From: Geodermatophilus siccatus
Lineage (GTDB): Bacteria > Actinomycetota > Actinomycetes > Mycobacteriales > Geodermatophilaceae
Assembly (NCBI RefSeq): GCF_900103785.1
Contig: NZ_FNHE01000013.1
Coordinates: 1 to 64,000, forward strand
Direction: 5' to 3'
Length of the DNA: 64,000 nucleotides
Shown: positions 28,801-38,749 of the stretch, in pieces
How the letters are laid out: each line of letters begins with the position of its first letter
Position numbering within the stretch: position 1 is the stretch's first letter
Program-made: the position numbers and the translations under genes
Notes under the pieces: model-generated
Seen by the model: the letters and a program-made list of their open reading frames with translations, nothing else
The model's database searches: none
Told to the model about the DNA's origin: nothing

Positions 28801-29535
28801 TCACCGATCGGGGAGCTGCACGGTCAGCGTCAGCGACTCGCCGTCCTCGACCCACACGATGCGGCCGCCGAGCTCGCCGGTCTGCCGCCGCACCGACCAC
28901 AGCCCCAGGCCGGTCAAGTCCGGAGGCGGGGAGTCGGTGCGCAGGTGCCCGAGCAGCCGATCCGGGCGGACGACGGCCTGCGTCAGCGCCAGGTCGACCC
29001 AGCCGGGGCGACATCGGACCGCCAGCCGGACCGCGGCGCCGTCCCCGTGCCGGTGCGCGTTCTCCAGCAGGTTGGTGAGGATGCGCTGCACCCGGGCGTC
29101 GGCGACGGCGACGTCCTCAGCGCAGGGACCGACCTGCACGGTCAGCTGGGCGTCGGGCAGCCCGGAGGCGGCCACCGACGCGCGGACGACGTCCCCCAGC
29201 CGGCGCGTCCCCCGCCCCAGCGGCGCCGCCCCGCCCGTGGCGGCCGCCGTCCGCAGCATGGAGGCCAGGTGGGCGGTCTGCGCGCGGGCCAGCTCCAGCA
29301 CCTCCGCGGGGTCGGCCGCCGGTCCGGCCGGGCGCTCCAGCGCCCCCAGGAGCGCCTCCAGCGAGGCCAGCGGCGAGCGCATGTCGTGGCACAGCGCCCG
29401 CACCAGTGCGTCGCTGGGCTCCTGCGCCTCCCCGCCGCCCGGCCGCGCCGGCGCCCGACGCCGCAGCAGGCGGCGCAGGGCCGGCAGCGCGCCGTGGGAC
29501 TCGAGGGACGTCGAGGGGTTCGCGGCCAGGGTCAT
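28801..29535 (-). CDS. Histidine kinase-like protein
   Basis: A 244-residue protein without a sensor domain or membrane segment. The H-box is ALCHDMRSPLASLEALLGAL (phospho-acceptor His at about 52), the N-box is RILTNLLENAHRHGDG, and the G-box is LTGLGLWSVRRQTGELGGRI. The ATP-lid region is short, so kinase activity may be reduced. The ATG at 29535 is preferred, with GGAGG 6 nt upstream; a GTG two codons earlier overlaps that site. It is divergent from the response regulator gene with 59 nt between them, which suggests a functional pair. Confidence 0.87.
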   Translation of the reverse strand: MTLAANPSTSLESHGALPALRRLLRRRAPARPGGGEAQEPSDALVRALCHDMRSPLASLEALLGALERPAGPAADPAEVLELARAQTAHLASMLRTAAATGGAAPLGRGTRRLGDVVRASVAASGLPDAQLTVQVGPCAEDVAVADARVQRILTNLLENAHRHGDGAAVRLAVRCRPGWVDLALTQAVVRPDRLLGHLRTDSPPPDLTGLGLWSVRRQTGELGGRIVWVEDGESLTLTVQLPDR

Positions 29536-29594
29536 GGGCACCTCCGTGGTGCGTCCGGTCAGCCGCGCCGGCGCAGCTGTCGGTCTGGGGAGAG

Positions 29595-30284
29595 ATGGAG
29601 CCGAGCGACGCCGGTGCTGGGCGCCGTCCGCTGGTCGACGTCGTGCTCGTCGACGACCACCCGTTGTTCAGCCGGGGCCTGGCCCTGCTGCTGCCGGGGG
29701 TGAGCGAGGGCCGGGTGCGCGTCGTGGCGACGACCGACGACGCCTCCGCGGCCGCGGCGATGGTGCGCCGGCACCACGCCGACGTCGCCGTCGTGGACCT
29801 GCACATGCCGCCGCCGGGCGGCACGCGGGCGATCGCGGCGATCCGCCGCGCGGACCCGACGGTGCGGATCGTGGCGCTGTCCGGTCAGGCCGAGGAGGAC
29901 GCCGTCCTGGAGGCGCTGCGCGCCGGCGCGGCCGGTTACCTGCCCAAGACCGCCGACCCCGAGGCGCTGGTGCGCCCGCTGCTGGCGGTGCTCGACGGCT
30001 GGTCGGTGATCCCCGAGGACCTGCTGCGCCGGCTGCTCGAGGACTCCGCGCCCACCGGGGAGCAGGGCCTCGCCGATCGGCTGACCGCGGACGAGCGCCG
30101 GCTGTGGCGGCTGGTGGCCGACGGTGCGAGCACCGTGGAGATCGCCACGACCCTGCACGTGTCCGAGCGGACGGCGAAACGGCTGGTGGCCGCGCTGCTG
30201 CGCACGCTGGGCGTCGCCACCCGCGTCGAGGCCGCGGCGCTGGCCGGGCGCGTGCACCTGGGCGGCAACGGCAGGCAGGGCTGA
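29595..30284 (+). CDS. Response regulator, NarL/FixJ type
   Basis: A 229-residue regulator. The receiver domain (about 12-130) has the acidic pocket VDDH, the phospho-acceptor Asp in VAVVDLHMPPPGG and the Lys in GYLPKTADPEAL. The C-terminal LuxR-type helix-turn-helix (about 160-215) reads VADGASTVEIATTLHVSERTAKRLVAALLRTLG. It is presumably phosphorylated by the divergently encoded kinase. Target genes unknown. Confidence 0.92.
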   Translation: MEPSDAGAGRRPLVDVVLVDDHPLFSRGLALLLPGVSEGRVRVVATTDDASAAAAMVRRHHADVAVVDLHMPPPGGTRAIAAIRRADPTVRIVALSGQAEEDAVLEALRAGAAGYLPKTADPEALVRPLLAVLDGWSVIPEDLLRRLLEDSAPTGEQGLADRLTADERRLWRLVADGASTVEIATTLHVSERTAKRLVAALLRTLGVATRVEAAALAGRVHLGGNGRQG

Positions 30285-30377
30285 GATCCGCACCGGTGCA
30301 GGTCCGCATCCCATCGCCCCCCGGCTACCCGCGACGGTGATCGACACGCGCGGTGCGGGCGAGCGGGTGCGGACGGC

Positions 30378-32033
30378 CTAGGGAGCCAGCGTCCCCGCCC
30401 ACGTCCCGGACGACGCCGCCGCGGCGAAGCCGGGCACCTCCGCCGCGGCCACGTCCACCGCGGCGTAGCCCCCGCTGCCGGCGCCCACGCAGGCGACGAC
30501 GGTGGCGAGCCCGGCCCGCCGCTGGAACACGCTCTGCCGCACCTGCCAGCCCACGACGGCACGGCGCTGCAGCACGGCCTGCTCGCGCACCAGCCAGCCG
30601 CTGCGGACGGTGAACGACCGCGGCCCGGCGGCGTGGCCGAGGGCGCGGTACCGGCCGATGCCCATCGGCACACCCAGCACCGTGAGGACGACGCCGACGA
30701 CCGGCACCCACCACCACCCGAGGGCGGCCGCCGCCCAGGCCCCCGCCGCGGTCACCAGCAGCCCGGCGGCCAGGGCCCGCACCAGCCGGCGGCGCAGGGC
30801 GGCGGGCGGGTGGCCGGTCAGCGGGCCGGGGTCCTCGACCAGCCGGCCGAGCAGGCGCAGCGCCTCGGCGCGCGGACCGAGCGGCAGCAGCTGGCCGCGC
30901 CGGTTGGCCTGGCCGAGGCCGGTGACCAGGGCGTTGACCCGGGCCGCGCGCACCCACCGCATGCCCAGGCCCTCGCTGAGCGTGCCGCCCCGGATCCGGT
31001 CGACCTCCAGCTCGGTGTGCCGCCGGGTGAGCAACCCGCGGACGGCGACCAGCGAGCCGCCGCGCCGCACCAGCCGGTAGCCCCAGTTGACGACGGCCGC
31101 CCCGACCACCGCGGCCACGGCCAGCAGCGGCACCGCGGCGACCAGCCCGGCCACGACCAGGTGCGGGGAGGGCTCGGGACCCGCGAGGTCCGGGACGACG
31201 GCGTCGGGCAGCTCCTGCACCAGCCGGAACAGCGTGCCGACCGCGGCCAGCGGGACGACGAGGTAGCTGCCGACCAGCGGCGCGTAGAGCAGCCAGCGGG
31301 GCTGGAAGCGGGAGAGCTCCTCCTCGACCGGCGGCTGCGGGGCCTGCACGCCGTCCGGTGCCGGCACCCCGGCGGGACGGCGGGCCAGCAGCCGCGCGCG
31401 CAGCCGGTCGCCCTCGGCGCGGGTCACCCCGTCGACGACGAGCTCCTCCTCGTTCACCCCGACCGAGCCGGCCGCGGCGTCGATGCGGACCCGCACCAGC
31501 CCGAGCAGCCGGTGCAGCGGCGGGGTCTCGACCTCCACGCCGCGGATCCGGTCGTTGGGCACGGTGCGCACCGAGCGGGCCAGCAGGCCGCGGGTCACCA
31601 CCACCGCCGTCGGCCCGTCGGCGTAGCCGAACCGCCACCAGCTCAGCACGGCCGCCACCAGGGACAGCGCGGTGACGACCGCCGCCATGACCACGACGGT
31701 GAGCAGCCCGTCGTCCAGGCCGACCAGCGCGGCGACCGGGATCAGCACCGGCACCATCTGGCGGGCCTGCCGGAAGGTGGCGGTGTGCACCAGCACCACG
31801 CGGGGCGACGCCCGCAGCGGCCGCTCACCGGGTGCGCGACCGCCGCCGACGCCCACGTCGGGGTCGCTCACCGGTCCGGCTCCGCCCGGCGGGGCCGGGG
31901 GGACGGCGGGGCCGCTCGCTGTGCTCACCGGTTCGCTCCCGCCCGGCGGAGCCGGAGGGACGGCAGGGCCGCTCGCTGTGCTCACCGGTTCGCTCCCGCC
32001 CGGCGGAGCCGGAGGGACGGCAGGGCCGCTCAC
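30378..32033 (-). CDS. Tandem bacterial PH-domain membrane protein (YdbT-like)
   Basis: A 551-residue protein with three bPH2 (DUF304) units between hydrophobic pairs. The RG-L/DRIRG signature recurs: RTVPNDRIRGVEVETPPLHRLLGL, LEVDRIRGGTLSEGLGMR and a weaker third unit near residue 500. It is translated right after the smaller PH protein; stop and start overlap (GTGA). This pair is a common conserved unit (YdbS-YdbT) of unclear role in envelope stress. The first ~55 residues are nearly three copies of a 19-residue Gly/Pro/Ala-rich repeat. Each copy carries an in-frame GTG, so the true start may lie further in. Confidence 0.88.
   Translation of the reverse strand: MSGPAVPPAPPGGSEPVSTASGPAVPPAPPGGSEPVSTASGPAVPPAPPGGAGPVSDPDVGVGGGRAPGERPLRASPRVVLVHTATFRQARQMVPVLIPVAALVGLDDGLLTVVVMAAVVTALSLVAAVLSWWRFGYADGPTAVVVTRGLLARSVRTVPNDRIRGVEVETPPLHRLLGLVRVRIDAAAGSVGVNEEELVVDGVTRAEGDRLRARLLARRPAGVPAPDGVQAPQPPVEEELSRFQPRWLLYAPLVGSYLVVPLAAVGTLFRLVQELPDAVVPDLAGPEPSPHLVVAGLVAAVPLLAVAAVVGAAVVNWGYRLVRRGGSLVAVRGLLTRRHTELEVDRIRGGTLSEGLGMRWVRAARVNALVTGLGQANRRGQLLPLGPRAEALRLLGRLVEDPGPLTGHPPAALRRRLVRALAAGLLVTAAGAWAAAALGWWWVPVVGVVLTVLGVPMGIGRYRALGHAAGPRSFTVRSGWLVREQAVLQRRAVVGWQVRQSVFQRRAGLATVVACVGAGSGGYAAVDVAAAEVPGFAAAASSGTWAGTLAP
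31867..32030. repeat. 57-bp tandem repeat, 2.9 copies
   Basis: Units at 31867-31923 (diverged), 31924-31980 and 31981-32030 (incomplete). The unit length of 57 keeps the reading frame of the overlapping PH gene and repeats a GTG codon each time. Units two and three are identical over their shared length. Confidence 0.93.
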
Positions 32034-32539
32034 GTCGCCTCGTCGCGGACCAGCTCGGCGCGCCGGGCGAGGTCGTCGGCGACCCGCTGGGCCACGTCGG
32101 CCTCCAGGTGCAGCACCCGGACCGTGCCCTGCGAGGACGCCGTCAGCACCGCCACCGTGGCCAACCCGAACAGCTGCTGCAGCACGCCGCGGGTGACGTC
32201 GACGGTCTGTATGCGCGAGATGGGCACCAGCGTCCAGGTGCGGGTCAGCCAGCCGGTGAGGGTGTAGACCGCCTCGCCGGTGACCTCCCAGCGGTGCACG
32301 CGGTAGCGGACCCACGGCCGGATGCCGATCGTCACCGCGGCCTCCAGCACCGCGAACGCCACGAGCGCCCAGCGCAGCGGCGACGGCAGTGCGTCCTCCG
32401 GGACGAGGACGAGGACGGCCGTGACCACGACGGCCCAGACGAGCGCGCCGATGACGCCCCCGGTGACCCACAGCCCGATCGCCGAGCGGGACAGCGACCA
32501 GGCGGGGTCGCGGACGGGCGTGGGTGCGTCGGCGGTCAT
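32030..32539 (-). CDS. Bacterial PH-domain membrane protein (YdbS-like)
   Basis: A 169-residue protein. Two transmembrane helices (about 22-48 and 56-75) precede one bPH2 domain with WEVTGEAVYTLTGWLTRTWTLVPISRIQTVDVTRGVLQQLFGLATV. It forms the first gene of the ydbS-ydbT-like pair. ATG start at 32539, with 153 nt of divergent promoter region to the rhodanese gene. Confidence 0.88.
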   Translation of the reverse strand: MTADAPTPVRDPAWSLSRSAIGLWVTGGVIGALVWAVVVTAVLVLVPEDALPSPLRWALVAFAVLEAAVTIGIRPWVRYRVHRWEVTGEAVYTLTGWLTRTWTLVPISRIQTVDVTRGVLQQLFGLATVAVLTASSQGTVRVLHLEADVAQRVADDLARRAELVRDEAT

Positions 32540-32567
32540 CGTCCCCATCCTGTCAGCGACCCCGGCC

Positions 32568-32637
32568 GTGATCATGGGGGTCGTACCGGTCCCCACGGCG
32601 AGTCCGCGCGTGTCGTCTGCGACGACCCAATGATCAC
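32568..32637. promoter_or_regulatory. Long imperfect inverted repeat in a divergent promoter region
   Basis: GTGATCAT-GGGGG-TCGT (from 32568) and ACGA-CCC-A-ATGATCAC (to 32637) face each other around a 37-nt centre. Unlike the other hairpins of the window it lies between divergent genes, where a terminator is not expected. It may be an operator or a cruciform element. Confidence 0.5.
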
Positions 32638-32679
32638 CGCGGTGGGGGCGGGGCACGGAGCCACCCGCCGTGCCGGTGG

Positions 32680-32685
32680 CACGAT
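32680..32685 (+). promoter_or_regulatory. -10 box CACGAT for the rhodanese gene
   Basis: CACGAT ends 7 nt before GTG 32693, a leaderless arrangement. Confidence 0.5.
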
Positions 32686-32692
32686 GGGACGC

Positions 32693-33025
32693 GTGATGCC
32701 GCAGCAGGTCCCGACCGTGCCCGCCAGCGAGGTGCCCGAGGAGGCCGTCGTCCTCGACGTGCGTGAGGACGACGAGTGGGTGGCCGGCCACATCGACGGC
32801 GCCACCCACATCCCGATGGGCGAGGTCCCGGCGCGGCTGGAGGAGCTGCCCGAGGCCGACCCGCTCTACGTCACCTGCCGCGGCGGCGGGCGCTCGGCCC
32901 GCGTGGCCGCCTGGCTCAACGCCAACGGCTACGACGCGGTCAACGTGGGCGGCGGCATGGGGGAGTGGGAGGCGGCCGGCCGGCCGATGGTGAGCGAGAC
33001 CGGCCAGCAGCCCTTCGTGCGCTGA
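32693..33025 (+). CDS. Rhodanese-like sulfurtransferase
   Basis: A 110-residue single-domain rhodanese. Motifs are VVLDVREDDEWVAGHIDGATHIP and the active-site loop YVTCRGGGRSARVA, with the persulfide-forming Cys. It could move sulfane sulfur or detoxify cyanide. The GTG is set by the leaderless promoter; the ATG immediately after it (32696) is the alternative and changes the protein by one residue. Confidence 0.92.
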   Translation: MMPQQVPTVPASEVPEEAVVLDVREDDEWVAGHIDGATHIPMGEVPARLEELPEADPLYVTCRGGGRSARVAAWLNANGYDAVNVGGGMGEWEAAGRPMVSETGQQPFVR

Positions 33026-33082
33026 CAGCCGCGGGAGCACCGCAGCGAGGTGGTCGTGCGCTGAGGGCCGCGCCCGCATCGG

Positions 33083-34357
33083 CTACAGCGAGCCGCCGCG
33101 CACCAGCCCGATCGCGTAGGAGTCCCAGAAGGTCCCGGCCGCCGGGCCGCCGTTGCAGGTGCCGTCGGACTCGCCGGGGCGCTTGACCCACAGGAAGGCG
33201 TCGACGCGCGGCTGCCCGGTCTGCGCCGTCGGGCGCTCGCCCAGGGCGCGGCCCGGGGGGTTGCACCAGTCGGTGCCGGGGCCGTTGCCGTTGCGGCTGG
33301 TGTCGACGACGAAGTGCGCCCCGTCCAGCAGCGCGGAGACCTGCTCGCCGTAGGTGACGTTGTCCGCGGTGGTCTCGAAGTTGGAGACGTTGAGCGCGAA
33401 GCCGTCCGCGGCGGTCGCCCCCGCGGCGCGCAGCCGCTCGGCCATGGTCGGCGGGCTGATCCAGGTCGCGTTCCCGGCGTCGAGGTAGGTGCGGGTGCCG
33501 GGGTTGGCCTCGAGCAGGTCCACCGCCGAGCGCAGCATCGCCAGCCGCTGGGCCGGGTCGCCGCACAGCTGGGCGAGCGCGTCGGGCTCCACGACGACGA
33601 CCGCGTCGGCGCTTCCGATGCCGGCCGCGACCGCCTGCACCCAGCGGACGTACTCGGCCGACGAGCCGACCCCGCCGGCGGAGTACCCGCCGCAGTCGCG
33701 GCCGGGGACGTTGTAGGTCACGAGGACCGGCACGGACCCGGCGGCCTGCGCGGCGGCGACCTCCTGGCGGACCGTCGCGGTCACGTCGCCGCTCCACGCG
33801 CCCAGCCACAGCGACGTCGGCACGCCTGCCAGCTCGGCGAGCGCCGCGGCGTCCGCGGCGCTGCGGCCCGGCTGCGCCGCGGCCTGGACCGCGCCGGTGT
33901 TCGGGCCGTAGAAGGTCATCCCGGCGAGCGGGTTGCCGGTGGCGGCGGGCGGGACGGCGGTCGAGCCGGTCGCCGTGGCCGTCGTGGTGCCGGCCGCGCC
34001 GGAGGTGGCGCCGGTCGTCGCCGCGGTGGTGCTCGGGGGAGCAGGGGCGGTGGGAGCGGCGGTCGTCCCGCTCGGCGTCGCCGTGCCCGGGAGGGGAGCG
34101 GACGTCGTCGGCGTGGGGACCGGCGCCTTCGGCGGCGCCGTCCGGGTCTTGCGGGCCTGCTCGATGGCCGGCTGCGCCGCGGACGGCGCCTCGGGGGCCA
34201 GGAGGGACGGCGTGAGCAGCCCGGCCCCGACCACCGCGGCGGCGAGACCGGAGGCCCACAGCCGTCGCCGGCTGCGTCCCGCCCGGTGCCGGCCTGGGAT
34301 GCCGGGGGTCGGGTCGGTCAGCCGATCCGGCGAGGGGCGGCCCGGGGCGAACACCAT
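33083..34357 (-). CDS. Secreted GH6 endoglucanase / cellobiohydrolase-like
   Basis: A 424-residue exported enzyme. A basic N-terminus and a hydrophobic segment at about 33-56 (signal peptide or anchor) precede a Thr/Pro/Ala-rich linker (about 65-145). The GH6 catalytic domain follows. It contains [28 protein letters not shown], the catalytic acid in [35 protein letters not shown] and [16 protein letters not shown]. It hydrolyses beta-1,4-glucans. No separate carbohydrate-binding module is seen. The ATG lies exactly 6 nt after a TACGTT box, so the message is leaderless. Confidence 0.93.
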   Translation of the reverse strand: MVFAPGRPSPDRLTDPTPGIPGRHRAGRSRRRLWASGLAAAVVGAGLLTPSLLAPEAPSAAQPAIEQARKTRTAPPKAPVPTPTTSAPLPGTATPSGTTAAPTAPAPPSTTAATTGATSGAAGTTTATATGSTAVPPAATGNPLAGMTFYGPNTGAVQAAAQPGRSAADAAALAELAGVPTSLWLGAWSGDVTATVRQEVAAAQAAGSVPVLVTYNVPGRDCGGYSAGGVGSSAEYVRWVQAVAAGIGSADAVVVVEPDALAQLCGDPAQRLAMLRSAVDLLEANPGTRTYLDAGNATWISPPTMAERLRAAGATAADGFALNVSNFETTADNVTYGEQVSALLDGAHFVVDTSRNGNGPGTDWCNPPGRALGERPTAQTGQPRVDAFLWVKRPGESDGTCNGGPAAGTFWDSYAIGLVRGGSL

Positions 34358-34363
34358 GCGCAC

Positions 34364-34369
34364 AACGTA
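34364..34369 (-). promoter_or_regulatory. -10 box TACGTT for the GH6 gene
   Basis: TACGTT on the minus strand ends 6 nt before the ATG at 34357 and excludes the GTG at 34363 as start. Confidence 0.6.
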
Positions 34370-34487
34370 GTCGGACGCTTCCGTAACGTCATGACCAGGG
34401 GTGACTCAGCGTGTTCGCATCCCCGCCAAGGGTGACGCGGCGAGGGGGTCCGCCCGCTCGCGCGGACGGACCCCCTCAGGAGGAGGC

Positions 34488-36104
<1,617 letters not shown>

Positions 36105-36111
36105 GGGCGGA

Positions 36112-36117
36112 ATCGTG
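36112..36117 (-). promoter_or_regulatory. -10 box CACGAT for the acyl-CoA ligase gene
   Basis: CACGAT on the minus strand, 7 nt before the ATG; leaderless. Confidence 0.5.
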
Positions 36118-36268
36118 CCAGTGACCGCGCTCACGATCCACACCGACTGCCCAGGTGAGCCGCCCTGCGAGGCGGGCCGGGGAGTGGGGCCGGAGGCCCC
36201 CGCGACCAGGGCCGGGACGGGCTCACCGCGCCGGGGGACGGCACCCAGCCGCGGTGGGAGGCCGGCAG

Positions 36269-37474
36269 TCAGCACAGCACCACCGGCAGCTCGGCCAGGC
36301 CGCGGATGACGAACTCCGGACGGCGCACCGGCTCCCCGCCGAGCTCCAGCCGGGAGGTGCGTTCCAGCAGGGCGCCGAAGGACGCCTGCAGCTCCACGCG
36401 CGCCAGCGGGGCGCCGATGCAGAAGTGCACGCCGGCCCCGAAGGTGATGTGCGGGTTGTCCGTCCGGCCGACGTCGAACCGGTCCGGGTCGGGGAAGACC
36501 GCCGGGTCCCGGTTGGCCGCCCCGAGCAGTGCGGCGACCTTCTGCCCCTCGCGCACGGTGGCCCCGCCCACCTGCACGTCGGTGGTGGCCGTCCGCTCGA
36601 ACAGCTGCAGGGGCGAGTCGAACCGCATGAACTCCTCGACGGCGGTCGGCAGCAGGCCGGGGTCGTCGCGCAGCCGGGCCAGCTGGTCGGGGTGCTCGAG
36701 CAGCGCCAGCAGGCCGTTGCCGCTGACGTTGACCGTCGCCTCGTGCCCGGCGTTGAGCAGCAGGACGCAGGTGGTGACCAGCTCGTCCTCGGTGAGCCGG
36801 TCGCCGTCGGAGTCCCGCACGCCGACCAGGTGGGAGAGCAGGTCCTCGCCGGGGGCGCGGCGGCGCTCGGCGGCCAGCCCGCGCAGGTAGGTGACGAACT
36901 GGTCCGCCGCACGCTCGGCGGCGTCCTCGACGGCCGCCGTCCGGCCGTACTCGTACATCTTCACGATCGCGTTGGACCACGGCCGCAGCAGCGGCCGGTC
37001 GGCGTCCGGGACGCCGAGCAGCTCGGCGATGACGGCGACCGGCAGCTCCTCGGCCATCCCGGAGAGGACGTCGACCGGCTCGGTGCCGCCGGAGCGCTCG
37101 ACCAGGCCGTCGACCAGCTCCCCGGCCAGCCGCTGCACCCAGGGCCGCAGCCGCTCGACGTGCCCGCGGGCGAAGGCGGTGCTGACCAGGCGGCGCAGCC
37201 GGGTGTGGTCCGGGGGCTCCATCTCCAGCAGCGCGTTGCGGTGGACCAGGTTGAAGCTGCCGAAGCGCTCGGCCGGCTCCCGGTCACGCCAGATGCGGCC
37301 CAGCCGGCGGTCCCGCAGGACGGCGTTGCTCTCGGCGTGGGTGAACGCCAGCCACAGCCCCAGGCCCTCGTGCCACTGCACCGGCGCCTGGGCCCGGGCG
37401 CGGGCGAAGGACGGGTAGGGGTCGGCGACGACGGCGGGGTCGGTGAGGTCGATCGGCGGAGCCGCAGGTGTCAC
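36269..37474 (-). CDS. Cytochrome P450
   Basis: A 401-residue soluble P450. The haem-thiolate Cys352 lies in FGAGVHFCIGAPLARVEL. The I-helix is LNAGHEATVN with Glu/Thr in the proton path, and the ExxR motif is EFMR at 281-284. Length and motifs match CYP107-like bacterial P450s. Substrate unknown; ferredoxin and reductase are not adjacent. GTG start 8 nt after TAGGCT. Confidence 0.94.
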   Translation of the reverse strand: MTPAAPPIDLTDPAVVADPYPSFARARAQAPVQWHEGLGLWLAFTHAESNAVLRDRRLGRIWRDREPAERFGSFNLVHRNALLEMEPPDHTRLRRLVSTAFARGHVERLRPWVQRLAGELVDGLVERSGGTEPVDVLSGMAEELPVAVIAELLGVPDADRPLLRPWSNAIVKMYEYGRTAAVEDAAERAADQFVTYLRGLAAERRRAPGEDLLSHLVGVRDSDGDRLTEDELVTTCVLLLNAGHEATVNVSGNGLLALLEHPDQLARLRDDPGLLPTAVEEFMRFDSPLQLFERTATTDVQVGGATVREGQKVAALLGAANRDPAVFPDPDRFDVGRTDNPHITFGAGVHFCIGAPLARVELQASFGALLERTSRLELGGEPVRRPEFVIRGLAELPVVLC

Positions 37475-37482
37475 GCCGGAGC

Positions 37483-37488
37483 AGCCTA
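37483..37488 (-). promoter_or_regulatory. -10 box TAGGCT for the P450 gene
   Basis: TAGGCT on the minus strand, 8 nt before the GTG at 37474. Confidence 0.5.
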
Positions 37489-37531
37489 GGGAGGGGACGG
37501 GCTCGCCGCGGGACCCTGCGAGGAGGCCACC

Positions 37532-37537
37532 TACGCT
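37532..37537 (+). promoter_or_regulatory. -10 box TACGCT for the SEC-C protein gene
   Basis: TACGCT ends 6 nt before the ATG at 37544; leaderless. Confidence 0.65.
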
Positions 37538-37543
37538 CGTCCC

Positions 37544-38479
37544 ATGGCCCGCTCCGCGACCCGCAAGCGTCCCGCTGCCCCTGCCGCAGACGGCGGCGCC
37601 AACCCCAAGGCGCCCTGTCCGTGCGGCTCGGGCCGCCGGTACAAGCACTGCCACGGCTCGGGCTACGCCCCACCGGTGACCCGGCCGTTCGAGGGGCTGC
37701 CCGGCGAGGAGCACTGGGTCGCGCTGCGCGAGCTGGTCCCGGCGGCGACCGCGCCGCTGCGGACGACGGACGGGCGCGACGTCACCCTCGCCAGCGTGCT
37801 GCCCGGCGGCGCCCCGGCGCTGGTCCGCGCCAACGGCGAGATCCTGCTCGGCGTCCAGCTCCAGGGCTCCTCCGACGACGTCAGCCGCGACCTCGGGACG
37901 GCGCTGGCCGCCGCGCTCGAGGCGCCGGCCGGTGCGCCGGTCGACCCGGGTCCGCTCGGCGGTGCCGGATCGGCCGGCCCCCGGCTGCAGGAGCTGGTCG
38001 ACACCACGGCGCCGCTCCAGGTCACCGTGCACGAGGACTTCGGCTTCTGGCTCGAGGGCGTCGAGGCCGGCGCCGCGGCCCGTGCCGGGCTGGAGCAGGC
38101 GAACGCGGCGATCCTGCCGACCGAGCTGCTCCCCGGCCTCGGTGCCGCCTACTGGGTGCGGCCGGGTGCCGAGCGGGCGCACCTGCGGTGGGTGCGGCCC
38201 GAGCCGGAGGAGCAGTTGCTCGACGCGCTGGCCCGGCTGCGCGCCTCGGGCGAGATCCTGCTGGGCGAGGGCACCCGGTACGCCGGGGCCTTCCGCGCGC
38301 ACGGGCTGCTCGTGCCGGTGTGGGACCTGCCCGCCGACACCCCGGCCGCCGACTGGACCGACGCCGCCACGGCGTTCCAGGCGCGCCTGGAGGAGGCGAT
38401 GGCCGCGACCGGCCCGCTGTCCGCCGACGAGCGCCGTGCCCGCGCCGGCCTGCTCTCCCGCCAGATCACGCTGCGCTGA
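37544..38479 (+). CDS. SEC-C zinc-motif protein with DUF5926-like domain
   Basis: A 311-residue protein. The N-terminal SEC-C zinc motif CPCGSGRRYKHCHG (about 25-38) is followed by a long domain conserved in actinobacteria. That domain has EEHWVALRELVPAATAPL, a VTVHEDFGFWL segment and a C-terminal SADERRARAGLLSRQITLR. SEC-C motifs in other proteins bind zinc and mediate contact with SecB or ribosomes. The function of this family is not established. Confidence 0.88.
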   Translation: MARSATRKRPAAPAADGGANPKAPCPCGSGRRYKHCHGSGYAPPVTRPFEGLPGEEHWVALRELVPAATAPLRTTDGRDVTLASVLPGGAPALVRANGEILLGVQLQGSSDDVSRDLGTALAAALEAPAGAPVDPGPLGGAGSAGPRLQELVDTTAPLQVTVHEDFGFWLEGVEAGAAARAGLEQANAAILPTELLPGLGAAYWVRPGAERAHLRWVRPEPEEQLLDALARLRASGEILLGEGTRYAGAFRAHGLLVPVWDLPADTPAADWTDAATAFQARLEEAMAATGPLSADERRARAGLLSRQITLR

Positions 38480-38652
38480 GGGAGCGCCCCGTCCTCCCCC
38501 CTTCGCAGGCCCGGGACGGGGGCCGGGGGTGTGCCCCTCCGCGTGTGGACCCCGCGTAGCCGTGGTCTCACCGTTCGCCGACGACCTCACCCGAAGGGGC
38601 TGACCGCCAGGCCAGCGTTACGAGACCGTGACGCCGAAGTGGCGAACAGGGG

Positions 38653-38681
38653 TTGACGGCGCGGGGTTGTTAACGCTCACA
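38653..38681 (+). promoter_or_regulatory. Promoter and LacI-type operator before chvE
   Basis: TTGACG (-35, 38653-38658) is followed by TGTTAACGCTCACA at 38668-38681. The 14-mer matches the perfect palindrome TGTTAGCGCTAACA before araB at 12 of 14 positions. It overlaps the expected -10 region, so binding would block transcription of the transporter operon. Confidence 0.7.
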
Positions 38682-38749
38682 CTTGTGCCGCTCGCCACGG
38701 GCGGGCCTGCGCCGGGTCGAGCGCGCAGCAGTCTCGAGGAGGAGATCAC

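Noticed and set aside
31867-32030. Tandem repeats as a possible CRISPR array
   Set aside because: The units are contiguous 57-mers without unique spacers and code for protein in frame.
36269-38479. P450 and acyl-CoA ligase as part of a natural-product cluster
   Set aside because: Both have their own leaderless promoters, and no synthase, carrier protein or tailoring gene is near.
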